This document shows, piece by piece, positions 17,558 to 25,550 of a stretch of 64,000 nucleotides of DNA. The notes below the pieces were generated by a model. The model was not told the DNA's origin. It saw only the letters and a program-made list of their open reading frames with translations, and did no database searches. This DNA comes from Streptomyces sp. WM6378 (lineage in GTDB: Bacteria > Actinomycetota > Actinomycetes > Streptomycetales > Streptomycetaceae), in the NCBI RefSeq assembly GCF_001279695.1, contig NZ_LGDD01000268.1, positions 21,512-85,511 on the forward strand. Reading direction: 5' to 3'. The position numbers were made by a program, and so were the translations under genes. Every line of letters starts with the position of its first letter. The stretch's first letter is position 1.

Positions 17558-18614
17558 AGAGGGGGACCTCGCCGGTGGCATCGAGGACGACGATCCCGAA
17601 GGGGCGGTCGAAGGCGATCCGCTCGATGCGGCGGGGCTCCTCGTCCGCCCCCATCCAGTCCATGGCGGCGACCGTGACCGCGGCGGCCTCGATGCCCTCC
17701 TCGGCGACCTTGACGACGGCCTCCTGCACCACCTGGCCGACCCGCAACGGCTCGGGCGACATCCCGGAGAAGTCGGCCAGTTCGTCGTCGGTCGCGAACT
17801 CCACGCCCAGGGCGGTCAATTGGCGGACGACGTCCAGACGCGTGCGCAGGTCGAGGCGGGGCAGGGCGAGGCGTATCTCGTCGGCGCCCAGGGGTTCGCG
17901 CTCCTCGGCCCACCCGGCGGGCAGCACATCGCGGGCTTCGACGCCGGGCGGCCCGAGCAGGAACCGCACCCGGGCGCCGGTTCGTACGCCGGTCCCTGCG
18001 GTGCGCAGTTCGACGACGCGTACGCCGCCCGGCGCCCGCCATGCGTCCGCCGGCTCGACCGCGCCGTGCATGGTCGCCACCTCGTGTTCGACACCCCGGG
18101 CATCGGTGAACGGGCACGGCCGCGTGCTCCACGCCAGGAACGGCCGCTCCCAACGCGCCTTCAGCGCGAGGACGTTGACAACGGCGAGGGCGGTATCCGC
18201 GTCGAGCGTGACGGGCAGGGCCTCGATGAGCCCGCCGGTCGCCTCCCGTACCCAGGCGTCGCACTCCCGCTGGTCCGGGACGCGGCCGAAGACGATGCCG
18301 GGCAGCGACTCCCGGTAGGCGCGGTACAGCGGCACACGGGCCCACGCCCGGGTCGCCACGACGAGCGCGTCCGTGGCCGCGAGATACCGGGCGGAGGCGG
18401 TGACCGCGTCGGCGGCCTCGTCCCCGGCGACGCCGAGCAGCGCACGGAGTTCGTCCGCGGTCTCGGTGCGCGCGCCGGCCGCGACCACACCGAGGGCGAG
18501 CCACAGACCGGCGGGCGAGCACACGAAGTCTCCCTCGCGGAGGTGAGGCAACCAGCACCCTGCCAGCTCGCGTACGGCCGCTCCGTGCCTGGTCAGCCCT
18601 TCAACGCCGGTCAA
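17523..18614 (-). CDS. Serpin-family protease inhibitor, cytoplasmic
   Basis: 363 aa if translation begins at TTG 18614 (SD GGGAGG, 5-nt spacer); longer frames would run into the divergent ABM gene. The serpin fold is indicated by VVNVLALKARWERPF, the hinge EEGIEAAAVTV and the C-terminal signature FDRPFGIVVLD...EVPLFTAW. The small-residue hinge is what inhibitory serpins need for loop insertion. Counting from its Gly as P15 places P1-P1' at Met-Gly (DWMG). No signal peptide is visible, so the target would be an intracellular protease. Serpins are sporadic in bacteria. Confidence 0.85.
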   Translation of the reverse strand: MTGVEGLTRHGAAVRELAGCWLPHLREGDFVCSPAGLWLALGVVAAGARTETADELRALLGVAGDEAADAVTASARYLAATDALVVATRAWARVPLYRAYRESLPGIVFGRVPDQRECDAWVREATGGLIEALPVTLDADTALAVVNVLALKARWERPFLAWSTRPCPFTDARGVEHEVATMHGAVEPADAWRAPGGVRVVELRTAGTGVRTGARVRFLLGPPGVEARDVLPAGWAEEREPLGADEIRLALPRLDLRTRLDVVRQLTALGVEFATDDELADFSGMSPEPLRVGQVVQEAVVKVAEEGIEAAAVTVAAMDWMGADEEPRRIERIAFDRPFGIVVLDATGEVPLFTAWQSSAPES

Positions 18615-18728
18615 CTCAACCTCCCGTGTCGCCCCGCCGCACCCAAAGGGAAGCTGTGTAGCACACTGATCGCACAAGGACGAGGCGAAGGCCCCCGCCC
18701 CCGGCGGCCTTCTGACGAGAGGTGTCGC

Positions 18729-19058
18729 GTGCCCAGCGTCGTAAAGATCAACGTACTGACCGTGCCGGAAGAGCAGCGGGAGGTGCTGGAGAAGCGGTTC
18801 GCCTCTCGGGCCGGGTCGGTGGAGAACTCGGACGGGTTCGAGTGGTTCGAGCTGCTTCGGCCGGCCGAGGGCACCGACCAGTACCTCGTCTACACCCGCT
18901 GGCGCAGCGAGGAGGACTTCCAGAACTGGATGGCCACCTCCATGCGGGGCGCGCACGGCGGCGCCCAGGGCGAGGGCGGCGAGCGGCCCAAGCCCGCCGC
19001 CTCCGGATCCGAGCTGTGGTCCTTCGAGGTCGTGCAGCAGGCCGCGCCCAAGGCCTGA
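18729..19058 (+). CDS. Antibiotic biosynthesis monooxygenase (ABM)-domain protein
   Basis: 109 aa from GTG 18729 (SD GAGAGG). A single ferredoxin-like ABM domain: VVKINVLTVPEEQREVLEKRF, GFEWFELLRP, YLVYTRWRSEEDFQNWM. The family includes small cofactor-free monooxygenases and haem-degrading IsdG/HmoB types; the latter carry a haem-ligating His or Asn/Trp that cannot be assigned securely here. No biosynthetic cluster is near, so a housekeeping role such as haem turnover is more plausible than antibiotic tailoring (inference). Divergent from the serpin gene across 114 bases. Confidence 0.82.
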   Translation: MPSVVKINVLTVPEEQREVLEKRFASRAGSVENSDGFEWFELLRPAEGTDQYLVYTRWRSEEDFQNWMATSMRGAHGGAQGEGGERPKPAASGSELWSFEVVQQAAPKA

Positions 19059-19118
19059 AGCCCGGCGGCCCGCTTAATTCGGTGGCCAAGGCCGCCGCAC
19101 CCGGGATAGGTAGTGGCC

Positions 19119-19622
19119 ATGAGTTGGATCATGGCTACCGAGCGGCCCGACACCCCCGACGCGAGCCTGCTGCGGCGCGACTACTACGACGAGGTGGCGA
19201 GCCGGTGGTACGGCCGGCCCGCCACCGTCGAGGAGATCGAGCAGGGGCTCACCGATGACGGGGCCGATCAACTGCGGCCGCCCACCGGGGACTTCGTGGT
19301 CGGGCGGTACGAGGGGCGGCCTGCGGCGTGCGGGGGTGTGCTGCTCTGTGGCGAGGCGCCCGTCATCGACGGGACCGCCCCGGCCACGGCCGAGCTCACC
19401 CGCGTGTTCGTCCGCCCCTTCGCGCGCGGCACCGGCGGCGGCGCGGCGCTGCTCTCCGCCCTTGAGGACGCGGCCCGCCGCCTCGGCGCCCGGCGGCTCG
19501 CCCTCGACACCCGGCACGACCTCGTCGAGGCCCGCGGGCTCTACGCCAAGCACGGCTATCGCGAGGTGGCCGCGTACAGCGAGGGCCCGTACAGCGAGCG
19601 GTGGTTCGCGAAGGAGCTGTGA
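19119..19622 (+). CDS. GNAT-family N-acetyltransferase
   Basis: 167 aa from ATG 19119. Motif A is clear: LTRVFVRPFARGTGGGAALLSALE (acetyl-CoA pyrophosphate loop RGTGGG), followed by ARRLALDTRHDLVEARGLYAKHGYREV, the typical motif B ending with the catalytic Tyr region. The acceptor substrate is not predictable. GTG 19113 is a possible alternative start two codons upstream. The 3' end is 22 bases from the convergent MFS stop. Confidence 0.85.
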   Translation: MSWIMATERPDTPDASLLRRDYYDEVASRWYGRPATVEEIEQGLTDDGADQLRPPTGDFVVGRYEGRPAACGGVLLCGEAPVIDGTAPATAELTRVFVRPFARGTGGGAALLSALEDAARRLGARRLALDTRHDLVEARGLYAKHGYREVAAYSEGPYSERWFAKEL

Positions 19623-19644
19623 GCCCACCGTCGCCCCCGCGGGC

Positions 19645-21687
19645 TCACGCCGCGTGGTCCCTCGGAGCCGGGGGCCCCGTGGGCTGTTCCCCGTCCGAGC
19701 CCGACAGCTCCGACGACAGTTCCGCCACCAGCTTCTCCAGGTCCCTGGGGCGGTTCGGGCCCCACCAGTCGCCGAGCAGTTCGGCGAAGGACTCCTCCCG
19801 CGCCGTCGCCAGGCGGAGCGCGACCTCGTGGCCCTGGTCCGTGAGGACCAGCGGCATGCCGTCCCGCCGGGCGAGCCCGCGCTCCTCGACCTGGCGGGCC
19901 GCCTCGGTGATCACGTGCAGCGGAACGGTGACGCGCTCGGCGAGCACCCCGGGGTCGGCGGACCCGTACTTCTTGATGCGCAGGAGCAGCCAGCTCGCGG
20001 CCGGGAGGAGGTCCAGGTCCGCCTTGGCCGTGATCGTCTCGTAGATCTTGCGGCGGCCCTCGCGCGTGCCCAGGGCCGAGAGGGCCCGCGCGCACTCGTC
20101 GTACGACGACCGCTGGACGGGGTTCGAGGCGAGGGTCTCGCTGGTGTCGGGCGCGGTGACCGCACCCCGCAGCTTGTCCTCCTTCAGGAACCACGCCGTC
20201 ACGAAGGCGATGAGGACGACCGGCGCCGCGTACAGGAAGACGTCGGTGATTGAGGACGCGTACGCGTGCAGCACGGGCTGCCGTGCGGTGGGCGGGAGTT
20301 GGCCGATCGCGCGGGGGTCGGCGGCGATGGTGCCGGGGCCGACGCCGGGCGGCAGCTGCTGTCCGGCCAGCGCGTCGGCGAGCTTGCCGGTGAGCCGGTT
20401 GGTGAAGATCGTGCCGAAGATGGCGACGCCGAACGAGGCTCCGATGGAGCGGAAGAAGGTGGCGCCGGAGGTCGCGACGCCCAGGTCCGCGTAGTCGACC
20501 GCGTTCTGGACGACCAGGACGAGGACCTGCATGACCAGGCCGAGGCCCGCGCCGAAGACGAAGAAGTAGACGCTCATCTCCCAGGTGGGGCTCGTCTCGG
20601 TGAGCCGGTGCAGGAGCAGCAGGCCGATCGTCGTGACGCCCGTACCCGCGATGGGGAACACCTTCCAGCGGCCCGTGCGCGACACGATCTGGCCGGACGC
20701 CGTCGAGGTCAGCAGCATGCCGAGGACCATCGGCAGCATGTGCACGCCGGACATCGTCGGCGAGATGCCCTGTACGACCTGGAGGAACGTCGGCAGGTAC
20801 GTCATCGCGCCGAACATCGCGAAGCCCACGATGAAGCTGATGACCGCGACGAGGGTGAAGGTGCGGATCCGGAACAGCTTCAGCGGAAGCACCGGCTCGA
20901 CCGCCTTGCGCTCGACGGCTATGAAGGCCGCGAGCAGCACCACGCCGAGCACCGCGAGCCCGATGATCTGCGCCGATCCCCAGGCCCAGGTCGTACCGCC
21001 GAGGGACGCGACCAGGACCAGGCAGGTGGCGACGGAGGCGATGAGGAAGGTGCCCAGGTAGTCGATGGTGTGCCGGGTTCCGCGCGCCGGGATGTGCAGC
21101 ACGGCGGCGATGACGAGGAGGGCGATCGCCCCGATGGGCAGGTTGATGTAGAACACCCAGCGCCAGCTGAGCTGTTCGGTGAAGAACCCGCCGAGCAGCG
21201 GGCCGAGCACGCTGGTCGCGCCGAAGACCGCGCCGAACAGGCCCTGGTACTTGCCGCGTTCGCGCGGCGAGACGATGTCGCCGACGATCGCCATGGACAG
21301 CACCATCAGGCCGCCGCCACCGAGCCCCTGGAGCGCACGGAAGCCGATCAGCTCCCCCATGTTCTGCGCCAGGCCGCACAGCGCCGAGCCGATGAGGAAG
21401 ATGACGATCGCGCCCTGGAACAGCTTCTTGCGGCCGTACTGGTCGCCGAGCTTGCCCCAGAGCGGTGTCGCGGCGGTCGCGGCCAGCATGTAGGCCGTGA
21501 CGACCCACGACAGGTGCTCCATTCCGCCCAGGTCGCTGACGATGGTCGGCAGCGCGGTCGAGACGATGGTCTGGTCGAGCGCGGCGATCAGCATGCCGAG
21601 CAGCAGCGCGCCGATGGCGACCCGTACGGTCCGCCGATCCTGCCCCGCGCCGGGGGCGACGGTGGCGGGAGCGATTCCCTGAGCCAT
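19645..21687 (-). CDS. DHA2-type MFS drug transporter with C-terminal MarR-like winged helix
   Basis: 680 aa from ATG 21687. Fourteen-helix MFS exporter: motif A GKLGDQYGRKK, motif C-like GPLLGGFF, and DQTIVSTALPTI in helix 1. After the last helix, the final ~130 residues are soluble (SLGTREGRRKIYETI, AASWLLLRIKKYG, ITEAARQVEERGLARRDG, LVLTDQGHEVALRL) and read as a MarR-like winged-helix domain with recognition-type helix and wing. Such a membrane-tethered DNA-binding-like tail could sense transport state or be a protein-interaction module. Divergent from a peptidoglycan-binding protein gene (151-bp gap). Confidence 0.88.
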   Translation of the reverse strand: MAQGIAPATVAPGAGQDRRTVRVAIGALLLGMLIAALDQTIVSTALPTIVSDLGGMEHLSWVVTAYMLAATAATPLWGKLGDQYGRKKLFQGAIVIFLIGSALCGLAQNMGELIGFRALQGLGGGGLMVLSMAIVGDIVSPRERGKYQGLFGAVFGATSVLGPLLGGFFTEQLSWRWVFYINLPIGAIALLVIAAVLHIPARGTRHTIDYLGTFLIASVATCLVLVASLGGTTWAWGSAQIIGLAVLGVVLLAAFIAVERKAVEPVLPLKLFRIRTFTLVAVISFIVGFAMFGAMTYLPTFLQVVQGISPTMSGVHMLPMVLGMLLTSTASGQIVSRTGRWKVFPIAGTGVTTIGLLLLHRLTETSPTWEMSVYFFVFGAGLGLVMQVLVLVVQNAVDYADLGVATSGATFFRSIGASFGVAIFGTIFTNRLTGKLADALAGQQLPPGVGPGTIAADPRAIGQLPPTARQPVLHAYASSITDVFLYAAPVVLIAFVTAWFLKEDKLRGAVTAPDTSETLASNPVQRSSYDECARALSALGTREGRRKIYETITAKADLDLLPAASWLLLRIKKYGSADPGVLAERVTVPLHVITEAARQVEERGLARRDGMPLVLTDQGHEVALRLATAREESFAELLGDWWGPNRPRDLEKLVAELSSELSGSDGEQPTGPPAPRDHAA

Positions 21688-21838
21688 GGCCACGTCCCAT
21701 CCGTGTGTGTGCTCCGACTCGCTCCCACCATCTTGATCGGAATGTACGGAAATGGCCTGCCGGAGTCGTCCGCGCACCCTGAGTGCCCGCGGGCCGCCGG
21801 GCATAATCGCTCGCAGTCCATGGGGAGGGGACCCGACG

Positions 21839-22726
21839 ATGACCGGACACGGCTGTCCTGAATGCGGTGCGGAACGCGGGGTGGACGGCAGACCCGGCTG
21901 CGCCTGCGCCGAGCGCGCCGCCGAGACCCTGCACGCGGAACGCGCCGCCGAGGCCGCCGCAGCGGAGGACTTCGACCCGCTGCGGATCCGGCCGTACGTG
22001 ATGCTGCCGAACTCCGCGGACGGACCGCCCCACGCCCCCGAGGCCGTCTCCGAGCAGACCATGCGGCTCGGGGCGGTCCCGGCGGAGGAAGCCCCGGCCG
22101 CGGATCCGGAGCCCCCGGGCCCCGCGCAGGCGCCTCGCAAACGGCGCCGCCTCGCCGCGCTGGCCATCGGCGCCGCTGCCGCGGTCGTCATCGGTACGGC
22201 GGCGTTCGCGAGCACCCTGTTCGCGGGGGACGCGACGCCGAAGCAGGCGCTGCCCGACGTCGCGGACAGCGGCGTCCCGTACAGCGGCACCGACAGCGCT
22301 TCCGCCGAGGCCCCCTCGGCCGTTCCTTCCCGTACGAGGAAGGCGGCCCCGAGCCGTTCCCCCTCCGCACGGCCCTCGCCGACGCCGTCCGCGTCCAAGC
22401 CGGCGCCGCCGGCCCCGCCGAAGCCCGCGCCCACTCCCTCGGCTCCCGCATCCGGGCAGCCCTCGAACTCCCCCGACGGCCATCCGCTCGCGCCGCCGCC
22501 GAGCACGACGCTGCGGCGCGGCGACAGCGGGCCTGCGGTGCTCGAACTCCAGGAAAGACTGGGCCAGTTGGGGCTCTACACCGGCACCCCGGACGGCGGC
22601 TTCGGGTCCCGTACGGAGCGTGCGGTGCGCGACTTCCAGTCGTACACGGGCGTCGACGGCGACCCCGCCGGCGTCTACGGCCCGGCGACCCGCCGCGCCC
22701 TGGAGTCGATGACGGACCGGCCGTAG
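21839..22726 (+). CDS. Single-pass membrane protein with extracellular peptidoglycan-binding domain
   Basis: 295 aa from ATG 21839 (SD GGAGGGG). The short N-terminus has a Cys pattern (CPECGAE ... CACAE) that looks like a degenerate zinc ribbon. A cytoplasmic segment is followed by one transmembrane helix (LAALAIGAAAAVVIGTAAF, about 100-120), a long Ser/Pro/Ala-rich spacer, and a C-terminal PG_binding_1 domain (LRRGDSGPAVLELQERLGQLGLY, FGSRTERAVRDFQ, GVYGPATRRALE). It probably links the membrane to the wall. The Ser/Thr-rich part may be glycosylated or phosphorylated (inference). Confidence 0.85.
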   Translation: MTGHGCPECGAERGVDGRPGCACAERAAETLHAERAAEAAAAEDFDPLRIRPYVMLPNSADGPPHAPEAVSEQTMRLGAVPAEEAPAADPEPPGPAQAPRKRRRLAALAIGAAAAVVIGTAAFASTLFAGDATPKQALPDVADSGVPYSGTDSASAEAPSAVPSRTRKAAPSRSPSARPSPTPSASKPAPPAPPKPAPTPSAPASGQPSNSPDGHPLAPPPSTTLRRGDSGPAVLELQERLGQLGLYTGTPDGGFGSRTERAVRDFQSYTGVDGDPAGVYGPATRRALESMTDRP

Positions 22727-22853
22727 GCGGCTTCCGCTCCCGGCCGGGGGAACGGTCACCCCGAACGCCTCGCGCCGGCCCCCGACCGACCCCCGCCCGG
22801 GCGACAAAAGGGGGCCGGGTGGCACAACCCCCTCCGCGTTTTGTATCGTGGTG

Positions 22854-22910
22854 GAACAAAGTGATCCCTGCCTGTACTCCCTGACCGGCGGGCGGGGATC
22901 ACCTTTGTGT
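22854..22910 (+). promoter_or_regulatory. Stable leader hairpin upstream of HAD phosphatase gene
   Basis: CAAAGTGATCCCTGCC (22857-22872) pairs with GGCGGGGATCACCTTTG (22891-22907), a 16-bp stem with one bulge, and is followed by a T-rich tract (TGTTTCTG). It lies 40 nt before the HAD start and 130 nt after the previous stop. It may be a terminator of the upstream gene, an attenuator or part of a small RNA. Confidence 0.55.
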
Positions 22911-22946
22911 TTCTGTGCCCCCGCTCCCGCGCCCTGGAGTCCGCCG

Positions 22947-23621
22947 ATGTCGGCCAGCACCACGACCACCACCGTCCTGACCGCCCGCGCCTTCCTCCTG
23001 GACATGGACGGCACGATCGTGAACTCCGACGCAGTCGTCGAGCGCTGCTGGCGCCGCTGGGCCGAGCGCAACGGCCTCGACCCGGAGGCGGCGCTCAAGG
23101 TCGTCCACGGCCGCCAGGGCTACGCCACGATGGCCGTGCTGCTCCCGGACCGGCCGGTGGAGCAGAACCACGCCGACAACAAGGTGATGCTGGCCGAGGA
23201 GACCGCGGACACCGACGGTGTCGTGCCGGTTGCCGGGGCGCCCGCCTTCATGGCCGCCCTCGCCGGCCTGCCGCACGCCCTGGTGACCTCGGCCGACGCC
23301 GCGCTCGCCCGGGCCCGCATGACGGCCGCGGACCTGCCGATGCCCGAGGTGCGGGTCACCGCCGAGAGCGTGGGCGCGAGCAAGCCGGACCCGGAGGGCT
23401 TCCTCAAGGGCGCGGCCGAGCTGGGCTTCGCCCCGGCGGACTGCATCGTCTTCGAGGACTCGGAGGCCGGCATCGCGGCGGGCAAGGCCGCGGGGATGCG
23501 CGTCGTCGGCGTCGGCCCGCGCGCCAACGCCCACGAGCCCACCGCGTACGTCCCCGACCTCACGCACCTCACGGTCACCGCCCAGGCGGACGGCACCCTC
23601 CGCCTGGAGATCAACGGCTGA
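22947..23621 (+). CDS. HAD-superfamily sugar-phosphatase-like hydrolase
   Basis: 224 aa from ATG 22947 (GGAG, 8-nt spacer). HAD motif I FLLDMDGTIVNSD gives the nucleophile Asp, motif II is ALVTSAD, motif III is SKPDPEGFLKG, and motif IV VFEDSEAGIAAGKAAG binds metal. The cap is the alpha-helical C1 type between motifs I and II, as in 2-deoxyglucose-6-phosphatase / glycerol-phosphatase / beta-phosphoglucomutase relatives. The acid-base Asp at DxD makes phosphatase activity likely; the sugar is unknown. Preceded by a strong leader hairpin that may control expression. Ends before a bidirectional terminator. Confidence 0.87.
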   Translation: MSASTTTTTVLTARAFLLDMDGTIVNSDAVVERCWRRWAERNGLDPEAALKVVHGRQGYATMAVLLPDRPVEQNHADNKVMLAEETADTDGVVPVAGAPAFMAALAGLPHALVTSADAALARARMTAADLPMPEVRVTAESVGASKPDPEGFLKGAAELGFAPADCIVFEDSEAGIAAGKAAGMRVVGVGPRANAHEPTAYVPDLTHLTVTAQADGTLRLEING

Positions 23622-23649
23622 CCCACCCGCCTGGCGCAGCCCCATGAAC

Positions 23650-23681
23650 AAACGGCCCCCGTCCTACCACGGGGGCCGTTT
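23650..23681. terminator. Bidirectional rho-independent terminator
   Basis: AAACGGCCCCCGT (23650-23662) and ACGGGGGCCGTTT (23669-23681) form a perfect 13-bp stem with a 6-nt loop. It has T-rich flanks on both strands between the convergent HAD and GDT1 genes. Confidence 0.85.
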
Positions 23682-23709
23682 TCACATCCGCATGCCTACG
23701 AGAGGAACC

Positions 23710-24291
23710 TCAGCCCGCGATCGCCTCGAACAGGCTGAAGCCCGCGAGCGCCAGCATCAGGCAGGCCGCCACCTTGGTGATCAGGCGCAGCGGCACGCGC
23801 TTCATCAGGGCCTTGCCGCCCACGATGCCGAGCCCGGCGACGGCCCACAGGCCGAGCACCGCGCCGAGGCCGACGGAGAGCGGGTTGTCGTAGCGCGCGG
23901 CCAGGTTGGCCGTCATGATCTGGGTCAGATCGCCGAACTCGGCGACCAGGATGAGCATGAAGCCCGCCCCCGACACCTTCCAGAACGACTGGTCGGCGGG
24001 CGCCTTCACTTCCTCGTCGTCCTCGCCCTTCTTGAAGAGCAGCATCGCCGCGCCCGCGAGGAAGAGCACGCCGACGATCGCCTGGAGCAGCCGGTGCGGC
24101 AGCAGGGTGAGGACGCTGCCCGCCGCGATGGCGAGGACGACGTGGACGGCGAAGGCGGCCGCTACGCCGACGAAGACGTACGAGGCCTTGTAGCGGGTGC
24201 CGAGCATCAGGCCCGCGAGCGCGGTCTTGTCGGGGAGTTCGGCGAGGAAGATCACACCGAAGGTGATCGCCATGATCGTGAAGCTGAGCAC
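23710..24291 (-). CDS. GDT1/TMEM165 (UPF0016) family manganese/cation transporter
   Basis: 193 aa from GTG 24291 (GAGGA 9 nt upstream). Two inverted-repeat halves carry the family motifs ELPDKTALAGLMLG (residues 18-31) and EFGDLTQIM (about 118-126), each an E-x-G/P-D-K/L-T signature in a membrane helix. A charged loop (KKGEDDEEVKAP) separates the halves. Bacterial members export Mn2+. A yybP-ykoY manganese riboswitch precedes the gene on the same strand, which strongly supports Mn2+ as substrate and induction by high Mn2+. Confidence 0.9.
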   Translation of the reverse strand: MLSFTIMAITFGVIFLAELPDKTALAGLMLGTRYKASYVFVGVAAAFAVHVVLAIAAGSVLTLLPHRLLQAIVGVLFLAGAAMLLFKKGEDDEEVKAPADQSFWKVSGAGFMLILVAEFGDLTQIMTANLAARYDNPLSVGLGAVLGLWAVAGLGIVGGKALMKRVPLRLITKVAACLMLALAGFSLFEAIAG

Positions 24292-24394
24292 GGAAGGAGT
24301 TCCTCAATCGGTCGGGCACGGCCGCACCGAGAGCAGATCGGACAGAATCCGGGGTCGCTTCGGCACGGCAGCGCCATGAATGGTCATGTCACTG

Positions 24395-24515
24395 CGGCCG
24401 AAGGTCTCGCTGGCGGGTCCCTCGCGGGCACTCGCCTCCGGGCGCCGGCCAAGAACCCCTGAGGGACTCGGCAGTATGTCGACGTTCCGGCGAAGAGCTA
24501 CTCCCCTTCTGCGCC
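24395..24515 (-). promoter_or_regulatory. yybP-ykoY manganese riboswitch
   Basis: Read on the minus strand, AGAAGGGGAGTAGCTC opens the element (about 24514-24495), followed by ACGTCGACATACTG, a variable GC stem, and CCAGCGAGACCTTCGG (to about 24397). These are the conserved yybP-ykoY pieces, with P1 formed by GAAGG/CCTTC. The 3' P1 strand can instead pair in CTTCGGC/GCCGAAG (24403-24358), giving a plausible switch. It lies ~100 nt upstream of the GDT1 gene. Confidence 0.82.
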
Positions 24516-24546
24516 CTCAAGGGTACGGCATGCCGTACGCACCCCA

Positions 24547-25440
24547 TCAGGGACTTTGGTCCCGTACGTCCCGGTGCACCTTGCCGCGCGCGACCAGTTC
24601 GAGCACGACCGACACCGCGACCGCCTGTACGGCCATGAGTGCGACCAGGACGAAGAGCTGGACCGCGCCCGCCTGCACGGGGGAGGCGCCGCCCAGCAGC
24701 ATGCCGACGAACGCGCCCGGGAGGGTGACCAGGCCCACCGTCCTGGTCTGGTCGAGGCCGGGCAGCAGCGCGTCGGAGGCGGCGGGCCGGGCGATCTCCA
24801 GGCGGGCGTCCCGGTCGAGCAGGCCGAGCGCCATGCCCGCCTCCACCTCGCCGCGCCGCGCGGTCAGCTCGTCGAGCGCCCGGCGGCCGCCGAGCACGGT
24901 CGCGGTGAGCGCGCCGCCGATGAGGATGCCGGTGACCGGGATCAGCGCGATGCCCTTGACGGGGACGAGCCCGGTCAGCAGCAGCGCCGCGACCACCGGG
25001 ACGACACCGGCCGCGATGGGCGCGGCCGCCCACCACCAGGTGGTGTTGGCGGTCATGCGGCGCCCCGCGGTGCGAACGGCGACGGCGTACATCAGGGCCA
25101 GGAATCCGAGCAGCAGCGGCACCGAGCCGACCACCCAGTGGATCGCGAGGGCGACCACGGCGAGCTGAACGGCCGCCCGGACCCCGGCGATCAGGATCTC
25201 GCGGTGCCGCCCCAGGTGCGCGGCCGCGGCGACGCCCGCGGCGACGAGGAGCAGGGCGACGAGGACGACCCCGAGCGTGACATTCACCGGCAGCAGCACG
25301 CGCCAACCGTACGACGGACGCCTCGCCGGGACGTCACCCCTCGCGGGGGCGGTGCGGCCCGGCAGGACGCCGTCGCGCGAACGGACCGTCAGTTCCCTTT
25401 CCTTCCGGTGCCGTCCGGACTCTTGATCTGACGTGCCCAT
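24547..25440 (-). CDS. FetB/YbbM-like (UPF0014) ABC permease
   Basis: 297 aa if started at ATG 25440, though no good SD is seen there and the first ~48 residues look non-conserved; a GTG near 25304 just before VNVTLGVVLVALLLVAAG could be used. Six to seven membrane helices follow with the family's conserved stretches (REILIAGVRAAVQLAVVALAI, ALIPVTGILIGGALTATVLG, LVTLPGAFVGMLLGGASPVQAG). UPF0014 proteins pair with FetA-type ATPases in iron export or metal homeostasis; no ATPase is adjacent. It ends 32 bases before the Mn riboswitch on the same strand, so it may belong to a metal-homeostasis block. Confidence 0.8.
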   Translation of the reverse strand: MGTSDQESGRHRKERELTVRSRDGVLPGRTAPARGDVPARRPSYGWRVLLPVNVTLGVVLVALLLVAAGVAAAAHLGRHREILIAGVRAAVQLAVVALAIHWVVGSVPLLLGFLALMYAVAVRTAGRRMTANTTWWWAAAPIAAGVVPVVAALLLTGLVPVKGIALIPVTGILIGGALTATVLGGRRALDELTARRGEVEAGMALGLLDRDARLEIARPAASDALLPGLDQTRTVGLVTLPGAFVGMLLGGASPVQAGAVQLFVLVALMAVQAVAVSVVLELVARGKVHRDVRDQSP

Positions 25441-25550
25441 GTCGCCACGCTGTTACCTGGCGCCCACCCGAAGGAAACCTGGCGCCGTCACGCTGGCCGG
25501 GCCGCCCATCCCGTTGCCGGTCAAGTTCCCCCCACTTCAAGGGAGTTCGC

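Noticed and set aside
18729..19058. Part of an antibiotic biosynthetic cluster
   Set aside because: The ABM domain stands alone among housekeeping-like genes; no synthase, carrier or tailoring genes are nearby.
19556..23098. 1180-codon minus-strand frame over the MFS and neighbouring genes
   Set aside because: Shadow frame of the MFS gene; the translation is Arg/Pro-rich and lacks motifs.
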